Of a DNA stretch of 64,000 nucleotides, positions 40,501-49,900 are shown in pieces. The stretch spans positions 124,001 through 188,000 of the forward strand of contig ONHW01000002.1 of the NCBI GenBank assembly GCA_900317745.1. Reading direction: 5' to 3'. The notes beneath the pieces are model-generated. The model made no database searches. It had not been told where the DNA came from and saw nothing but the letters and a program-made list of their open reading frames with translations. The position numbers and the translations under genes are program-made. This DNA comes from an uncultured Bacteroidales bacterium (lineage in GTDB: Bacteria > Bacteroidota > Bacteroidia > Bacteroidales > Paludibacteraceae). The first letter of the stretch is position 1. Each line of letters starts with the position of its first letter.

Positions 40501-42161
40501 TTGTTGCTGCCTTTCAGCATCTTCAATATCAGTGCCGGAGCTTTTTGACCGGTCAGCGTGCTGTCCGCGCCAACTTTGTCCGTCGAGAACTCACCTACCT
40601 GATAAACCTTGCCGCCGTACGTATATTCGTATGCCACAGCCAACACCTCGTCCTGGTTCAGACCGCTCTTCAGCGATATATATCCCAACGCGCCGTTCAG
40701 CGTATATTCCGAACTGCTGAGCAACCGCGCCGATTCCAACTTCTCATAATCCTCGCCCGGCACTAAGTTGCTGAAGTTCGCCTGAATCACGGATGTCATT
40801 TGTTGTATATCGCGCACGTCGCCCACGCTGAGAACGGCGTCGTACTCGTCGTTCGCTTTGTTCGACGGAACAGGCATATTCAGACTTGTCCATTGCGGCG
40901 TGCCGCCTGTGCCCAGACTGATATGCTTCGAGTCGTTCTCGCCCAGGTCACTCAGCGCCAATATGTTTCGCGCCTGGTCGTATGCACCTCGTTTGTTCGT
41001 TATCCACACCTCTATTCGGTTGATTGTCACGCCGCTCGCTACGTAGGGCAACGTCTGCATGGCGGTCTCGTAGTTGTCGCGGAAGAAGTAACTAAGGAAG
41101 AAGTGCCGGTTCTCGTCGTAACTGTCAATGTTTACCTCATACTTCGTCATCTGTGCTCCGCCTTCGCTGCTCACACTCTGGCTCTGCGAGTTCTGTTGTG
41201 ACACCAGTGCCTGCACTTTCAACTTGCCGAACTGCAATCCTACCTTCACGCCGAACAACGCCTGCGTGCCGCGGATAAGACTGCTGTTCAGATCCATCGT
41301 AACGTTACCGCCTTCTATCGATTGGATAATATCGTCCTCCTTGCCTTTGTACGCAAGTTTCAGGTTCTGCTGGTCAAAACTGAACGACGCCTCGGTGTTG
41401 TAGTTCAGGTTGAAGTTCAACTTGTCGCCTACCTTGCCGTTGATCGACGCTTGTATCTTCTCGTCAAAGTCGAAGATGTTGTTGTTGCGCGAACGCTCTG
41501 TCAGCGACGGATTGTCGATGTACTGGTGCTTGAAGCCGAACAGCAACTCCGCACTTCCTTGCATCTTCAGTTGCACACCGCCCGGACCGAACACTTTGTC
41601 TGCCGGTCCGATGTTGAACTTCATATCCGTGATATCGAACTTCCGCTCGTTGCTGTGCTCAACCTCGCTGATCTTCTGCTTCCAGTAGCGGTTCATCTGC
41701 TCGCGTTCGCTGTAACTCAAGTACTCCTCCTGGTTGAGCAGATACGGCGTGGCTATATCTACATCGCCGATCTTCGTGTGAATGATGTAATACCCGTTAT
41801 CCGGATTGTACTCTACTGTGGTCGTCTGCGTGTCTTCAAACTGCATCGTTCCGCGTATAGCCGAATCCTGTTCGGCTGTAGGTACAGTCGGATCAATAGC
41901 CGCATCCGTCGTCGTGGCTGCGGTGGTACTGGCCTTGTCTGCCTCGCCTGACTTGTCGGTTTTCCCGCTGTCATTTGTTTTTCCCGCGTCGCCTGACTTG
42001 TCGTTGTTACGCGGCGGACGACGGTCACGTGTCGTGGTCGTTGTTGTGGACTTGTTCTTCGAACTCGACGGAGCAAGCCAGTCAGGCAACTGCGCCCAAC
42101 CGGCCTGACTCACCAGCAATGCCAGCGAGATCAATAGTATGTATAGGGATTTATTTCTCAA
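34554..42161 (-). CDS. sprA: Type IX secretion outer-membrane translocon SprA (Sov)
   Basis: A 2535-residue protein, the length expected for SprA, which forms the 36-strand barrel through which type IX cargo crosses the outer membrane. The signal peptide is MRNKSLYILLISLALLVSQAG. A Thr/Lys/Asp-rich low-complexity region follows (about 35-95; repeats of DKSGDAGKTNDSGK). Recognisable segments include KMQGSAELLFGFKHQYIDNP, GGNVTMDLNSSLIRGTQALFG and VGTAYIDDFEQTMTEIDI (plug/early barrel), and SRNLKFSFQTAMNSTVDEGY and the final strand VGFNIKLMLTR. It is intact, without frameshift. ruvA lies directly upstream in the same direction, an arrangement I recall as common in Bacteroidetes. No -7 box was seen in the 81-nt spacer. 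Confidence 0.96.
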   Translation of the reverse strand: MRNKSLYILLISLALLVSQAGWAQLPDWLAPSSSKNKSTTTTTTRDRRPPRNNDKSGDAGKTNDSGKTDKSGEADKASTTAATTTDAAIDPTVPTAEQDSAIRGTMQFEDTQTTTVEYNPDNGYYIIHTKIGDVDIATPYLLNQEEYLSYSEREQMNRYWKQKISEVEHSNERKFDITDMKFNIGPADKVFGPGGVQLKMQGSAELLFGFKHQYIDNPSLTERSRNNNIFDFDEKIQASINGKVGDKLNFNLNYNTEASFSFDQQNLKLAYKGKEDDIIQSIEGGNVTMDLNSSLIRGTQALFGVKVGLQFGKLKVQALVSQQNSQSQSVSSEGGAQMTKYEVNIDSYDENRHFFLSYFFRDNYETAMQTLPYVASGVTINRIEVWITNKRGAYDQARNILALSDLGENDSKHISLGTGGTPQWTSLNMPVPSNKANDEYDAVLSVGDVRDIQQMTSVIQANFSNLVPGEDYEKLESARLLSSSEYTLNGALGYISLKSGLNQDEVLAVAYEYTYGGKVYQVGEFSTDKVGADSTLTGQKAPALILKMLKGSNNAPKHKGRGTWDLMMKNVYSLGATSMTSEKFELYVMYRNDSVGTELQYLPESVIKGKQLLRVMNLDRLDSRNKPSPDGKFDYIEGYTALSGSGRIIFPVLEPFGDYLRQAIGDDAIAAKYTFQELYDSTLVNAQEMTEKNKFKLVGKFKGSSGSEIRLNAMNVPRGSVTVTAGGATLVENVDYTVDYTMGTVTILNQSIIESGTKVDVKLENQSTFSMQRKSLFGLHAEYAFTKDLMIGGTIMHLRERPLTTKVNSGSEPLANTIWGVNGAWKTELQWLTNAIDKIPWITATQPSTFAINAEFAHLIPGHTSDVGKVGTAYIDDFEQTMTEIDIHYPSYWRIASTPRNDEKFPEYNYNNSIEYGKNRAWLSWYTPDPIFGYPQSNTPQHIKDDVDALSDMRTRIVYEQELFPNRETLANEDPKIATLNLSFYPDERGPYNICASEIGSDGKLTNPKQRWAGIMRRLDNTDFEKANIEYISFWLLDPKLTNPEGYEGDLYINLGDISEDILKDGKKSFEHGLPTNDIDDTEKTIWGRVSRTTSTVVAFSNEAGARDKQDVGLDGLSTQDELTFEYNGMRPYADYREALSKKVTTDVWQRWLTDEFSPANDPAGDNYHYYRGSDYDRNQVSIIDRYKHYNGTEGNSPETDRSTDGYGTASTLQPDIEDINNDNTLNEYEKFFEYHVSLREADMQVGLQYIVEKLTTNVTLRNGKTEAVTWYQFKIPLKSNDTKRVGTIRNFKSIRFARLYLTGSEKEMHLRFGSLDLVRGEWRNYNQGLYRNERTKNYNDNSPTGTALLDVQNVNIEENGNRSPVNYILPPGISRQTDPGQAQLIAQNEQAMVLRVHNLPFGDARAVYKNTAYDMRNYKHLQMFVHAEKLEAEDADLKDGDLTCFIRLGTDLKNNYYEYEIPLVLTPAGSYNNSSEADRYKVWPAENMFDFPFTVLTDAKLARNKAKRAGTSDVGNTIPYVMYDEASGKPQNRITILGNPTLESVECIMIGVRNANSHEERCAEVWVNELRMSEFNEQGGVAAMANASLGISDIAQVNVAGRLETAGYGGIESNVLQRNMDNNYQLQVSAALEAGRLFPEQAKLQIPLYVAYTNQTISPEYDPLDTDIKLRDNLEQYETKQERDSVKLMSNTVVESTSFSVTNMKVNIHSKKKDMFYDPANFSISASYNKQNEHTPEMERNQTIEERGQFNYAYSFNPQPWEPFSKMKGVDKVKIIKEFNLYYLPQSWSFNTAMQRNFSQMKMRDFNTDATLNKMDITFSKDFTWSRNFDFKYDLSRNLKFSFQTAMNSTVDEGYYTPEIIRDYGFTNDHYEAWKDTIQRSLAKGGTPYTYQQVFTATWNVPINKIPGLDFITANASYNGTYNWARTATTSQQNNLGNTITGQRSWQVDGTLNFETLYNKSKYWKSMTQRYTGRQRQKAFKPKTYNETVTLTAGEPKSITHRLGSELVEIEATDSLGHKVKVKMSTDGNNKATITSPVSGPITLKMSSKDPNQRTPAQVAGDMFAYVGTLIRRVQVTYRDNTSITVPGFAPQAGFMGQRKMGNLYAPGYDFAFGFFGDDFVEKAKREGWLSGDTMVVQPATQSKTTDLDIKVTLEPLPGLKIQLNGKRYMAQSNSIIYSYEDIQEHLSGSFNITQVAIGTAFARVGTQDDNFANEIYNRFVANRDIMQRRVQAEYDNITYPDAGFLRGTVFGGQRYNRNNGMVSRNSADVLVPSFLAAYTGRDINRMDRNPFLKFWQILPNWSVTYDGLGKLPWMRDNFRSVTLTHAYTCKYAIGSYSSYSTWVGAAGNDKTLGFTRDVQTEVPVPSAAYDISSVSLTESFSPLIGVNLAMKNSLSVKAEYRKQRNLTLNVTSIQLMEGHTNEFVIGGGYTIKNLSFITKTPRSEKKVSNDLKLNVDVSYKDIKTLLRKVEEGITQASAGNRVFGVKISADYVLSQKINIQFYYDHQGTTPLISTSYPISTDNVGFNIKLMLTR

Positions 42162-42223
42162 TTATCAGTCTTCTTTCGTTCGTTTCAGGGCTATCTTGTA
42201 GCCCGTTTCCAAGGCTCCCATGC

Positions 42224-42243
42224 ATCAGCCATATTTGGCTGAT
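42224..42243. repeat. 20-bp palindrome ATCAGCCATATTTGGCTGAT
   Basis: Between ruvA and sprA, touching the ruvA stop codon. A second small hairpin (gggctatcttgtagccc, 42188-42204) follows in the same spacer. Confidence 0.85.
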
Positions 42244-42872
42244 CATAGTAGTTTCAGTGCTTGTCTGATCACCGCCTCAACCGTCGCTTGCGGGTTCTGC
42301 GTCAAGATCTTATCTACCGCCTTGCTGCTTGCTGCGGCTGCAAATCCGAGCATTGTGAGTGCGCTTACGGCCTCGGTCTTTACTTCCGAGTCCGCGGCTA
42401 CGGGCTCTTCGTCAAACAGGTTAGTCGGAGTGTCTGCACCTAAATCTACCTTCAGCACTTTGTCCTTCAGGTCAACAATCACGCGCTGTGCGGTCTTCGG
42501 ACCAAAGCCTTTGATCGAACTCAACGCTTTCACGTTACCCGTCGCTATGATCTGACGTATATCTGCTGCCGAGTATGCCGACATAACCAGCCGTGCCGTG
42601 TTCCCGCCTATGCCGCTCACGGTCATAAGCATCTCAAACAACTGACGCTCGCCTTTTGTCGGAAATCCGTACAACTCGTGTGTATCTTCGCGAATGATCT
42701 CCGTGCAATACAACCTGCACGCCTGTCCCGCAGCTGTGGCGGTTCGTTCCTTGCCCGACAACTGCGTGAAAGTGGTGAGCGCAATATTGATTGCATAGCC
42801 TACGCCTGCCGCTTCGATGACAGCCAGTGTGGGACTGAGCTCTGATAACTCTCCTTGGATGTATTCAATCAT
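42243..42872 (-). CDS. ruvA: Holliday junction branch-migration protein RuvA
   Basis: A 209-residue protein that binds four-way junctions and loads RuvB. The N-terminal OB domain starts MIEYIQGELSELSPTLAVIE. The helix-hairpin-helix pair is TVSGIGGNTARLVMSAYSAADI and SIKGFGPKTAQRVIVDLKDK. The C-terminal RuvB-contact domain is ALTMLGFAAAASSKAVDKIL. The frame continues 25 codons upstream without homology; the ATG at 42872 is the family start. It has a long leader (about 120 nt) from the promoter at 42992-42999. Confidence 0.95.
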   Translation of the reverse strand: MIEYIQGELSELSPTLAVIEAAGVGYAINIALTTFTQLSGKERTATAAGQACRLYCTEIIREDTHELYGFPTKGERQLFEMLMTVSGIGGNTARLVMSAYSAADIRQIIATGNVKALSSIKGFGPKTAQRVIVDLKDKVLKVDLGADTPTNLFDEEPVAADSEVKTEAVSALTMLGFAAAASSKAVDKILTQNPQATVEAVIRQALKLL

Positions 42873-42991
42873 TTCTGTTTTGTTTCGTATCAATTGATTC
42901 GCAATCTCGCCCGCACAATCGTGCCTATATCTCATACAAGCGTGCATACATTATAGGTTGCGTGTTGGCATGCGTGCGCACAAAAAGCCTA

Positions 42992-42999
42992 CAAAGTTA
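42992..42999 (-). promoter_or_regulatory. Promoter of ruvA (and possibly sprA)
   Basis: Minus-strand TAACTTTG with TTTG exactly 20 nt upstream. The initial transcribed sequence taggctttttgtgcg is shared with the trigger-factor promoter. Confidence 0.8.
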
Positions 43000-43140
43000 C
43001 AAAAACTTTTCCGTATTTGCAAATTTTGGCATTACTTTTTCCCGTATATCTGTTATTTTGTCCACTCGTGTAATCAATTTGCCGCTATATCTTCTCTCTC
43101 CTTTGTCTCCATCCCTCTCACCTATTCCCGCCCATCCGTC

Positions 43141-43266
43141 TCACCCGTTCCGCTCACCCGTTCCGCTCATCCGTTCCGCTTATCCGTTCCGTTCGATCGT
43201 TCCGTTTTCGACCCATTCCCGCCCCATTTCCGCCCCATTTCCGCCCCGTTTCCACTCCGTTTTCGA
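43141..43266. repeat. Two adjacent tandem arrays (13-mer, then 11-mer)
   Basis: TCACCCGTTCCGC-type 13-mers fill 43141-43205 (five units). CCCATTTCCGC-type 11-mers fill 43212-43266 (five units). Both are strongly pyrimidine-biased on the + strand. Confidence 0.9.
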
Positions 43267-43529
43267 TACCATATCGAACCCTTACCGTAATATAACCGCA
43301 ACATACCCGTATGATACCCGTAGGATAACTGCCTTATTTTCAATTTTGTAAACATATACTATATATACGTAGTATATATACTTTTTGTCCTTTTTTTTGA
43401 AAAAATCCGACAAAAGAATGTCTTTGAAAAAATGTTCCAAAACTTTCGATTTGATTGCCGAATATTATGATTTTCGGAATAAAAAATATGTTTTACAGCA
43501 TTTAATTTGTAAAATCGAATAATTTTTTG

Positions 43530-43537
43530 TATCTTTG
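43530..43537 (+). promoter_or_regulatory. Promoter of the M6 protease / giant protein operon
   Basis: TATCTTTG with TTTG at 43506-43509 (20-nt gap). The start taggctttttgt matches the ruvA and tig leaders. The leader is 151 nt. Confidence 0.8.
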
Positions 43538-43688
43538 TAGGCTTTTTGTTATTATTGTTCGCACGCGCACGCTTACCGAAAACGAACTCTGCAAGTTCTT
43601 GCATGGCTTGTGGTGGCGCACAACTTCCGGCTGACACAATGGCAAAAGGTAAGGACAGAAGAAAAATAATCACAATCTTTACAATACA

Positions 43689-46600
43689 ATGAAAAACAAA
43701 TATCCCCGTTTTTTATCGGTGCTTTGTGCGCTGATGATCGCCACAGGTGCTTCCTGGGCTGTGCCCGCTTATCGCGGTTGGCAGACCCGCACGCAGCCAG
43801 ATGGCACAACCATCACTATCCGTCAGGTCGGTGATGAGTTCTATCACTATTGGGAGACCGAAGACGGCAAGGTCGCCGCCGAGCAACCCGACGGCACATT
43901 CGTCGTTAATGATGAACAGCACCCGACAGATGCTCAGTTCAGAGCGTTGCGTAAAGCTTCGAATATGTACAAATCTCGGCCTCGCCGGGCTATTGGCGAA
44001 CGAAATTTTGCGCCGAAAGGACTGGTGATACTGGTGCAGTTTGCCAATGTGAGTTTCAAGTCGGCGAACAATGCCACCGCTTTTGATAGCATGCTTAACC
44101 AAGAGGGCTATAGCTATGGTGGTGCTACAGGCTCGGCGGTAGATTACTTCAAGGCGCAGTCCAATGGCCAGTATGTGCCGGCATTTGACGTGTTCGGACC
44201 TGTGACTTTGCCCAATAACCTTGTGTATTACGGTGAGCAGGGAACGATAAACGGCAGTCAGGAGAACGATATGTACATGGCTGATTTTGTGATAGATGCA
44301 GTAAAGGCTGCAGATGCCGCTGGTTGTGACTTTAGCAAGTATGACAGTGACAATGACGGCTATGTGGATATCGTATATTTCTTCTACGCAGGCAAAGGTC
44401 AGGCTGCAGGCGGAACATCGGAAACAATCTGGCCGCACAACTGGGAGCTGGCGAGTGCGCTTTATTACGGTCAAACACATGGTAATTCGGGATATTCGTA
44501 CGGCAACTTGCCGCGTTTGGATAATAAGCGGATAAACAACTATGTGTGCTCGGCGGAGTTGAAGAGCGATGGTTCACGTTCTGGTATAGGAACGCTGTGT
44601 CATGAGTTCAGCCACGTGTTAGGTCTGCCTGATTACTACGATACTGATTACGGCACCAACGATGACAATGGTGTGACTCCGGGCACATGGTCGTTGATGG
44701 ATCAAGGTAGTTATAACAACGACGAAATGACCCCGCCGAACTATAGCATATACGACAAATATTTCATGGGCTGGGCTACGCCGAAGCTCCTTGCCAAAGA
44801 TGCCAAGGCGAACGTTACGATGACAACCGGTTACGATGACGCATATCAGATAACCGGCAGTACATCGCTCTTGCCTTATACCAACACGGGGACAATCTAC
44901 TATATTGAGAACCGCCAAAAGACAGGTTGGGATGCCGGTCTGCCCGGGTCGGGTATGCTGGTGTGGCAGGTAAAATATAACTCGACAGCCTGGAGCAACA
45001 ACAAGCCGAACAACACCGCCGGTAATCCGCGTTGCACAATTGTTCCGGCTGACGGCAAGACGAAGAACTACGGTTATGCAAGTGACTTGTTCCCAACAAG
45101 TAGTGTTAAATCCTATACGCCGGTTACAGGCTGTGCGCTTACGGAGATCACCAAATCTTCCGGAAACATTACCTTCAAGTACAATGGTGGTGTGAGCGGA
45201 CACGACGTGGTTATAAATGCTACAGGCTGTACCGTTACGCCGAGTGCCACTACCGTGGAGAATGGCACGGGATTGACTGCTACCATCACTCCTACTGATG
45301 CTACATACGACTACACGAGCCTGACCGTCCAGTTAGGCAGCACAACGCTGACCAGCGGAACACACTACACCTTAAGTGCTGACAAGAAGACGCTGACAAT
45401 CAAGGGAACAGCCATCACCGGCGATGCCTCAAACAGTATAACCATCACCGTGGTTTGGACGAAGAATCGCTACAGCTACGCTATGTTAGGCGAGAACTGT
45501 ACCGAAGAACTTGAGGGCACAGTGACTAAGAACGCTGCATTAAGCCTCACAATCGCTCCTGCCTCCGGATTTACATTGGCAGATGCTGTTTGTTGGGACG
45601 TTGAGATGGGCGGTACGACACTGACCTACGGTACTGGCTTTACGTACAACAGCAGCACCAATACATTCTCTATAGCCTCTGTAACCGGTGATGTGTCTAT
45701 CCTCGCGTATGGCGGCCGTTCGGTAACATGGCAAGCCAACGGCGCAGCATTTGCCACCACCATTGGCCTGAACAACAAGATTGCTCTACCCGCTACCAGT
45801 CCTGATGATTGCACAGGCGGTAAGAAGTTTGTTGGCTGGTGTGCAAACAGTAGTTACGAACATGCTACTGTAGCCCCCATGTTTGCCAAAGCAGGTGACA
45901 CCTATTCGGTGGGCACATACTATGCCGTCTATGCCACGGCTACCGGTGGCGGAGCGTCCTCGTGGGATCTGGTCACAGATGCCTCAAGTCTGCGCAGCGG
46001 TGATATATTGGTGATTGCCAGCAATACACAAGGCAAGACTGCCGGAGATATTTCCTCACAAGTAATGACGGAGGTTGAATCTACGTTCAGCAGCGATAAA
46101 TCTTCCATCACCTCCTTGGGCTCGGGAACGATTGAACTTACGCTGGGTGGCACCGCAGGCGCGTGGACGCTGACTTCATCCAACGGCGTGCTGGGCGCAA
46201 CGGCTGTGAAGAAACTGGCTTGGGATAGCGGAACGCAAACATGGAGCATCAGTATTTCCGGCAGTGACGCTACAATCCAGAACGGAACGGACACCTACGG
46301 ACGATTCCTGCACAACACAGGTTCTGCGCGTTTCACTACATATTCTTCTGCTACAAGTGCTGCAATGCTTCTGCCGCAGTTGTATCGCAAGTCGGCAGGC
46401 GTGACGTACAGCGATTATACAACAACCTGTGTTGTTTGTGCGCTGACAAGTATCTCGCTGAACACCGATGCTGTACAGAAGTCATTTACTACAGATGATA
46501 CTTTCAACTCTACGGGGTTGGTTGTCTCGGCTAATTACAGCAACTGCTCGTCGCGTACCGTAACACCCGCGACTATCTCTACACCGGACATGACTGCTGC

Positions 46601-46916
46601 CGGCAACAAAACCGTTACCGTTACCTATACGGAGAACGAGGTGACAAAGACTGCAACGTACCAGATCACCGTTACTGCTGTGGTCAAACATACTGTAACT
46701 TGGAAAACCTGCGGCGGTACGACATTCAAAACCGAGCAGGTGGTAGATGGCGATCCGCTTGTGCTGCCTTCACCTGCACCCGGCGCGAACACCGAGGGTA
46801 AGGCGTTCTTCGGCTGGACGACCGAGGAACACTATACCGGTGCGGAGGCGCCGACGCTGATTACAGCTGGCGGCGCAGTAAATGCCGATGCTACATATTA
46901 CGCAATCTATCATTAA
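43689..46916 (+). CDS. M6-family secreted metalloprotease with InlB-type repeats
   Basis: A 1075-residue protein with signal peptide MKNKYPRFLSVLCALMIATGASWA. An N-terminal propeptide-like region (GWQTRTQPDGTTITIRQVGD) is followed by the M6 catalytic domain with FAPKGLVILVQF, zinc motif HEFSH (305-309) in CHEFSHVLGLPDYYD and the downstream WSLMDQGSY. Beta-sandwich modules come next, including GHDVVINATGCTVTPS and a SGDILVIASNTQG module that recurs in the giant downstream protein. There are two InlB B-type repeats (FVGWCANSSYEHATVAPMF; FFGWTTEEHYTG), the second forming the C-terminus (ATYYAIYH). No standard type IX C-terminal domain is visible. It leads an operon with the giant gene (27-nt gap). 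Confidence 0.9.
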   Translation: MKNKYPRFLSVLCALMIATGASWAVPAYRGWQTRTQPDGTTITIRQVGDEFYHYWETEDGKVAAEQPDGTFVVNDEQHPTDAQFRALRKASNMYKSRPRRAIGERNFAPKGLVILVQFANVSFKSANNATAFDSMLNQEGYSYGGATGSAVDYFKAQSNGQYVPAFDVFGPVTLPNNLVYYGEQGTINGSQENDMYMADFVIDAVKAADAAGCDFSKYDSDNDGYVDIVYFFYAGKGQAAGGTSETIWPHNWELASALYYGQTHGNSGYSYGNLPRLDNKRINNYVCSAELKSDGSRSGIGTLCHEFSHVLGLPDYYDTDYGTNDDNGVTPGTWSLMDQGSYNNDEMTPPNYSIYDKYFMGWATPKLLAKDAKANVTMTTGYDDAYQITGSTSLLPYTNTGTIYYIENRQKTGWDAGLPGSGMLVWQVKYNSTAWSNNKPNNTAGNPRCTIVPADGKTKNYGYASDLFPTSSVKSYTPVTGCALTEITKSSGNITFKYNGGVSGHDVVINATGCTVTPSATTVENGTGLTATITPTDATYDYTSLTVQLGSTTLTSGTHYTLSADKKTLTIKGTAITGDASNSITITVVWTKNRYSYAMLGENCTEELEGTVTKNAALSLTIAPASGFTLADAVCWDVEMGGTTLTYGTGFTYNSSTNTFSIASVTGDVSILAYGGRSVTWQANGAAFATTIGLNNKIALPATSPDDCTGGKKFVGWCANSSYEHATVAPMFAKAGDTYSVGTYYAVYATATGGGASSWDLVTDASSLRSGDILVIASNTQGKTAGDISSQVMTEVESTFSSDKSSITSLGSGTIELTLGGTAGAWTLTSSNGVLGATAVKKLAWDSGTQTWSISISGSDATIQNGTDTYGRFLHNTGSARFTTYSSATSAAMLLPQLYRKSAGVTYSDYTTTCVVCALTSISLNTDAVQKSFTTDDTFNSTGLVVSANYSNCSSRTVTPATISTPDMTAAGNKTVTVTYTENEVTKTATYQITVTAVVKHTVTWKTCGGTTFKTEQVVDGDPLVLPSPAPGANTEGKAFFGWTTEEHYTGAEAPTLITAGGAVNADATYYAIYH

Positions 46917-46943
46917 GTCTAATTCGGATACAACACAATTCTT

Positions 46944-49900
46944 ATGAAGACTACCAAATATATACTCACCCTCGTGCTCGCCTTCTGGAGTGCAATGGGG
47001 AATCTATACGCTGTAGAGAAATCGTATTACAATTCGATTGACGGCAAGAGTGGTACAGCTCTCCGTGAGGCATTGACCACGTTAACCTACACCAAGCACA
47101 CAACGGATGTGGGCTACAACTGGACGTTTGACGGCATAGACATCGTGAACGGAGAAGTGCTGGATATATACTCAACTTGCACGTGGACTGCTTCTCAGCA
47201 GGGTAAGAACTATACAGACATCTGTGACAGTTATAACCGCGAGCATTTAGTGCCGCAGAGCGTGTTTGAAGAGAAAACTCCCCAACGGAGCGATCGCCAT
47301 CACTTGTTTCTGGCTGATGGAAAGGTGAATCAGATTCGTTCATCGTACCCGTTTGGCGAGACAGATGCTACGAATGGATTCAGTGGCTTGAGCAATGCAA
47401 ACAAGGCTCTTGGGCAATTCGGCGTTGCCGCCAGCGGTTATACAGGCAATGTGTATGAGCCCGCAGACGAGTATAAGGGCGATATAGCTCGCGCGGTACT
47501 ATATATGGTAATCCGCTACGCCACAAGCGACGTGTGCAAAACGTACGGCGGCAGTGCGAACGCTTACCCCGTTACCACTTGGTCGAATGCGATGTTCAGT
47601 AGCAGCCTGAGCACAAACTACGGCTTGTCTGATAAGACGAAGGCTGTCTTCCTGGATTGGCATCGTAATGACCCTGTTTCCGCCAAAGAGGTGGCGCGCA
47701 ACAATGGCGTGGAAGCAAAGCAAGGTAATCGTAACCCGTTCATCGATCTTCCTGACTTGGTGGAATACCTCTGGGGAAACCATGCCGGAGAGACGGTTAA
47801 TTTAAGCGGTCTCACTATTGCAACCGGTGGTGGATCTGTTCCTACCCCGTATGAATTGACGCTGAACCGCCACGGCGTGACTCAGACGCTTACCTGCACA
47901 GGCACCTATACCTTGCCTACAGCATCAACGGAAGAAGACGCTTGCGACGGCTGGGAGTTCAAAGGCTGGACTACCAGTAGCGACTACAACAGCACTACTG
48001 CACCGACCTACACAACAAGTGTTTCGTCTGCTGCTACACTATACGCGGTGTACGGTAACACTACTTCATCTGCTCCGATTCGAAGAAGCCCCGCTGCGGT
48101 AGGTACAACACTTTGGGCAGAAACATGGACAGGAGCCACAACTGCTAAATCAGGCAGTAATAGTGCAACACCAAGTGCAAACTATGGTAAAGGCACAACT
48201 GTCTACAATAGTGGTTCGGTTACATACACCCAATCAGCGAATACAGTGTATGTAAGAAATGAAAATACTGGTGGTGGAACCGCACCTGAATTGTTGCTAA
48301 GTAGCGGTAAAACATGGACGATAAGTAATATTCCAACTGGTGAAGCTACAGAACTGACACTTACATACAGTTCTAATAACACCAAATCAAGTGTGACATG
48401 CTCAACTACTGGCGCATCAATTACCGGATCATCAAAAAGTTACACAATAACAACAGGTGGGGCCTCTACAATCACACTTGAATTTGGTTGTTCAGGTAAC
48501 ACTCGTATTGATAATGTTAGTTTGACTGTCAAAACAGCTGGCACGGGCGGTGGCGGTGGCAGCACCACAACCTACAAGACCTCACCGGATTGTGGTACAT
48601 TACGTACAATCACATTGAGCAGTGACGGCGTTGTGACTGGTGGTGATTTTCTAGCGAATGTGTCATCTGCATACCCGGGCGCAACCATTACACTGACAGA
48701 TGATCCCGATCCGGGTTATGAGTTTGGCAGTTGGACAGTGACAAAACAAGGCGGTGGAACGGTGACTGTAACAAACAACCAGTTCACCATGCCCGACGCG
48801 AATGTTACTGTTTCGGCTACGTTCAATGCTCTTACTCGTTATAACATCCGCTTCTTCAACAACGGCAGCCAAATTGGCAGCACGCAATCGGTATATGTCG
48901 GCGGTACGCCGAATATTCCTGCCGATCCTGAGGGATGCGACGATTATACGTTTGTTGGCTGGTACACTTCATCGCTTGCAACCAATAACACCACAAGTCA
49001 TACATGGGTAACCGACTTTACCGTCAGTGCCGCACAGGATTACTATGCCGTATTTGCCCACACCGAAGGTGGCGGAGGAAGCAGTACTCCTGTAAAAGCA
49101 ACATCTATTACCATAGGAGATGAGGTGATCTTAGTATATGAAAATGGTGATACCAAAAAAGAGTTGTCAGGATTCTCATCTACTTCAACCGTGTATGGAA
49201 CTGTTGCAGATTACACTACAACTCCGGCAGGAACTTACGCATTCCAAGTGGTAGCAGGCTCTTCCACCGGCACTTATGCGCTTAAGCATGGCTCAGTCTA
49301 TGCGTATTGGTCAAGCGGTAATAGTTTGTCATCCTCTGGAACGCTAAATGCCAATTCTTCGTGGAGTATTTCTTTCAATAATGGAAATGCGATTATTGCC
49401 AATGCCAACACCTCAAGCAGAGTTATTTACTACAATACTGGATCTCCGCGTTTCGCATGCTATACAAGCGCTCAAGGGGCTGTTCAACTATATAAGATGG
49501 GTGCAGGTGGCGGCACAACCTACTACACTTCAACAACAAGTTGCGCATCGGCTTGTACGACTTTGGCAACGCCTGTAGTAACAGCTACACCGGGCAACGG
49601 GCAGATAACCCTGACATGGCCGGCAGTTGCGGATGCAGATCATTATACCGTAACAATCAGTAGCGGAGCAGGCTACACAACAGAGTGTGGTAGTGCTGCA
49701 AGTATAAGCGAGGTAACCGGCACGACTACAAAGACCTGTGTCATTTCCGGCTTGACAAACGGTTTGGAGTACACGACCACAGTTGTAGCCAACGCAACGA
49801 GTGCCACTTGTGACAGCGAGGCGGACACCGATACCGCAACTCCGCAAGATTGTACGCCGTGGGCTGATCCGACTCTGAGTTGGAACAACTATAGCCTGAA

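Larger units (their letters stand above)
42873..43688. other. 816-bp spacer: ruvA leader, tandem repeats, M6 protease promoter
   Basis: No convincing gene is seen; the open frames here are produced by the stop-poor tandem repeats. In order it contains the ruvA leader and promoter (42992-42999), a pyrimidine-rich strand (43085-43266) with two tandem arrays, an AT palindrome (43354-43377, atatacta/tagtatat), and the M6 promoter (43530-43537) with a 151-nt leader. Confidence 0.7.

Noticed and set aside
43141-43266. A CRISPR-like array
   Set aside because: Units are contiguous 13-mers and 11-mers without spacers, and no cas gene is nearby.
42958-43355. Open frames of 60-130 codons over the spacer upstream of the M6 protease
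   Set aside because: They are produced by the stop-poor tandem 13-mer and 11-mer arrays, lack conserved features and overlap the ruvA promoter.
43359-43673. A 104-codon minus-strand frame before the M6 protease
   Set aside because: It covers the M6 promoter and leader, has low-complexity AT-rich composition, and no recognisable domain or start signal.
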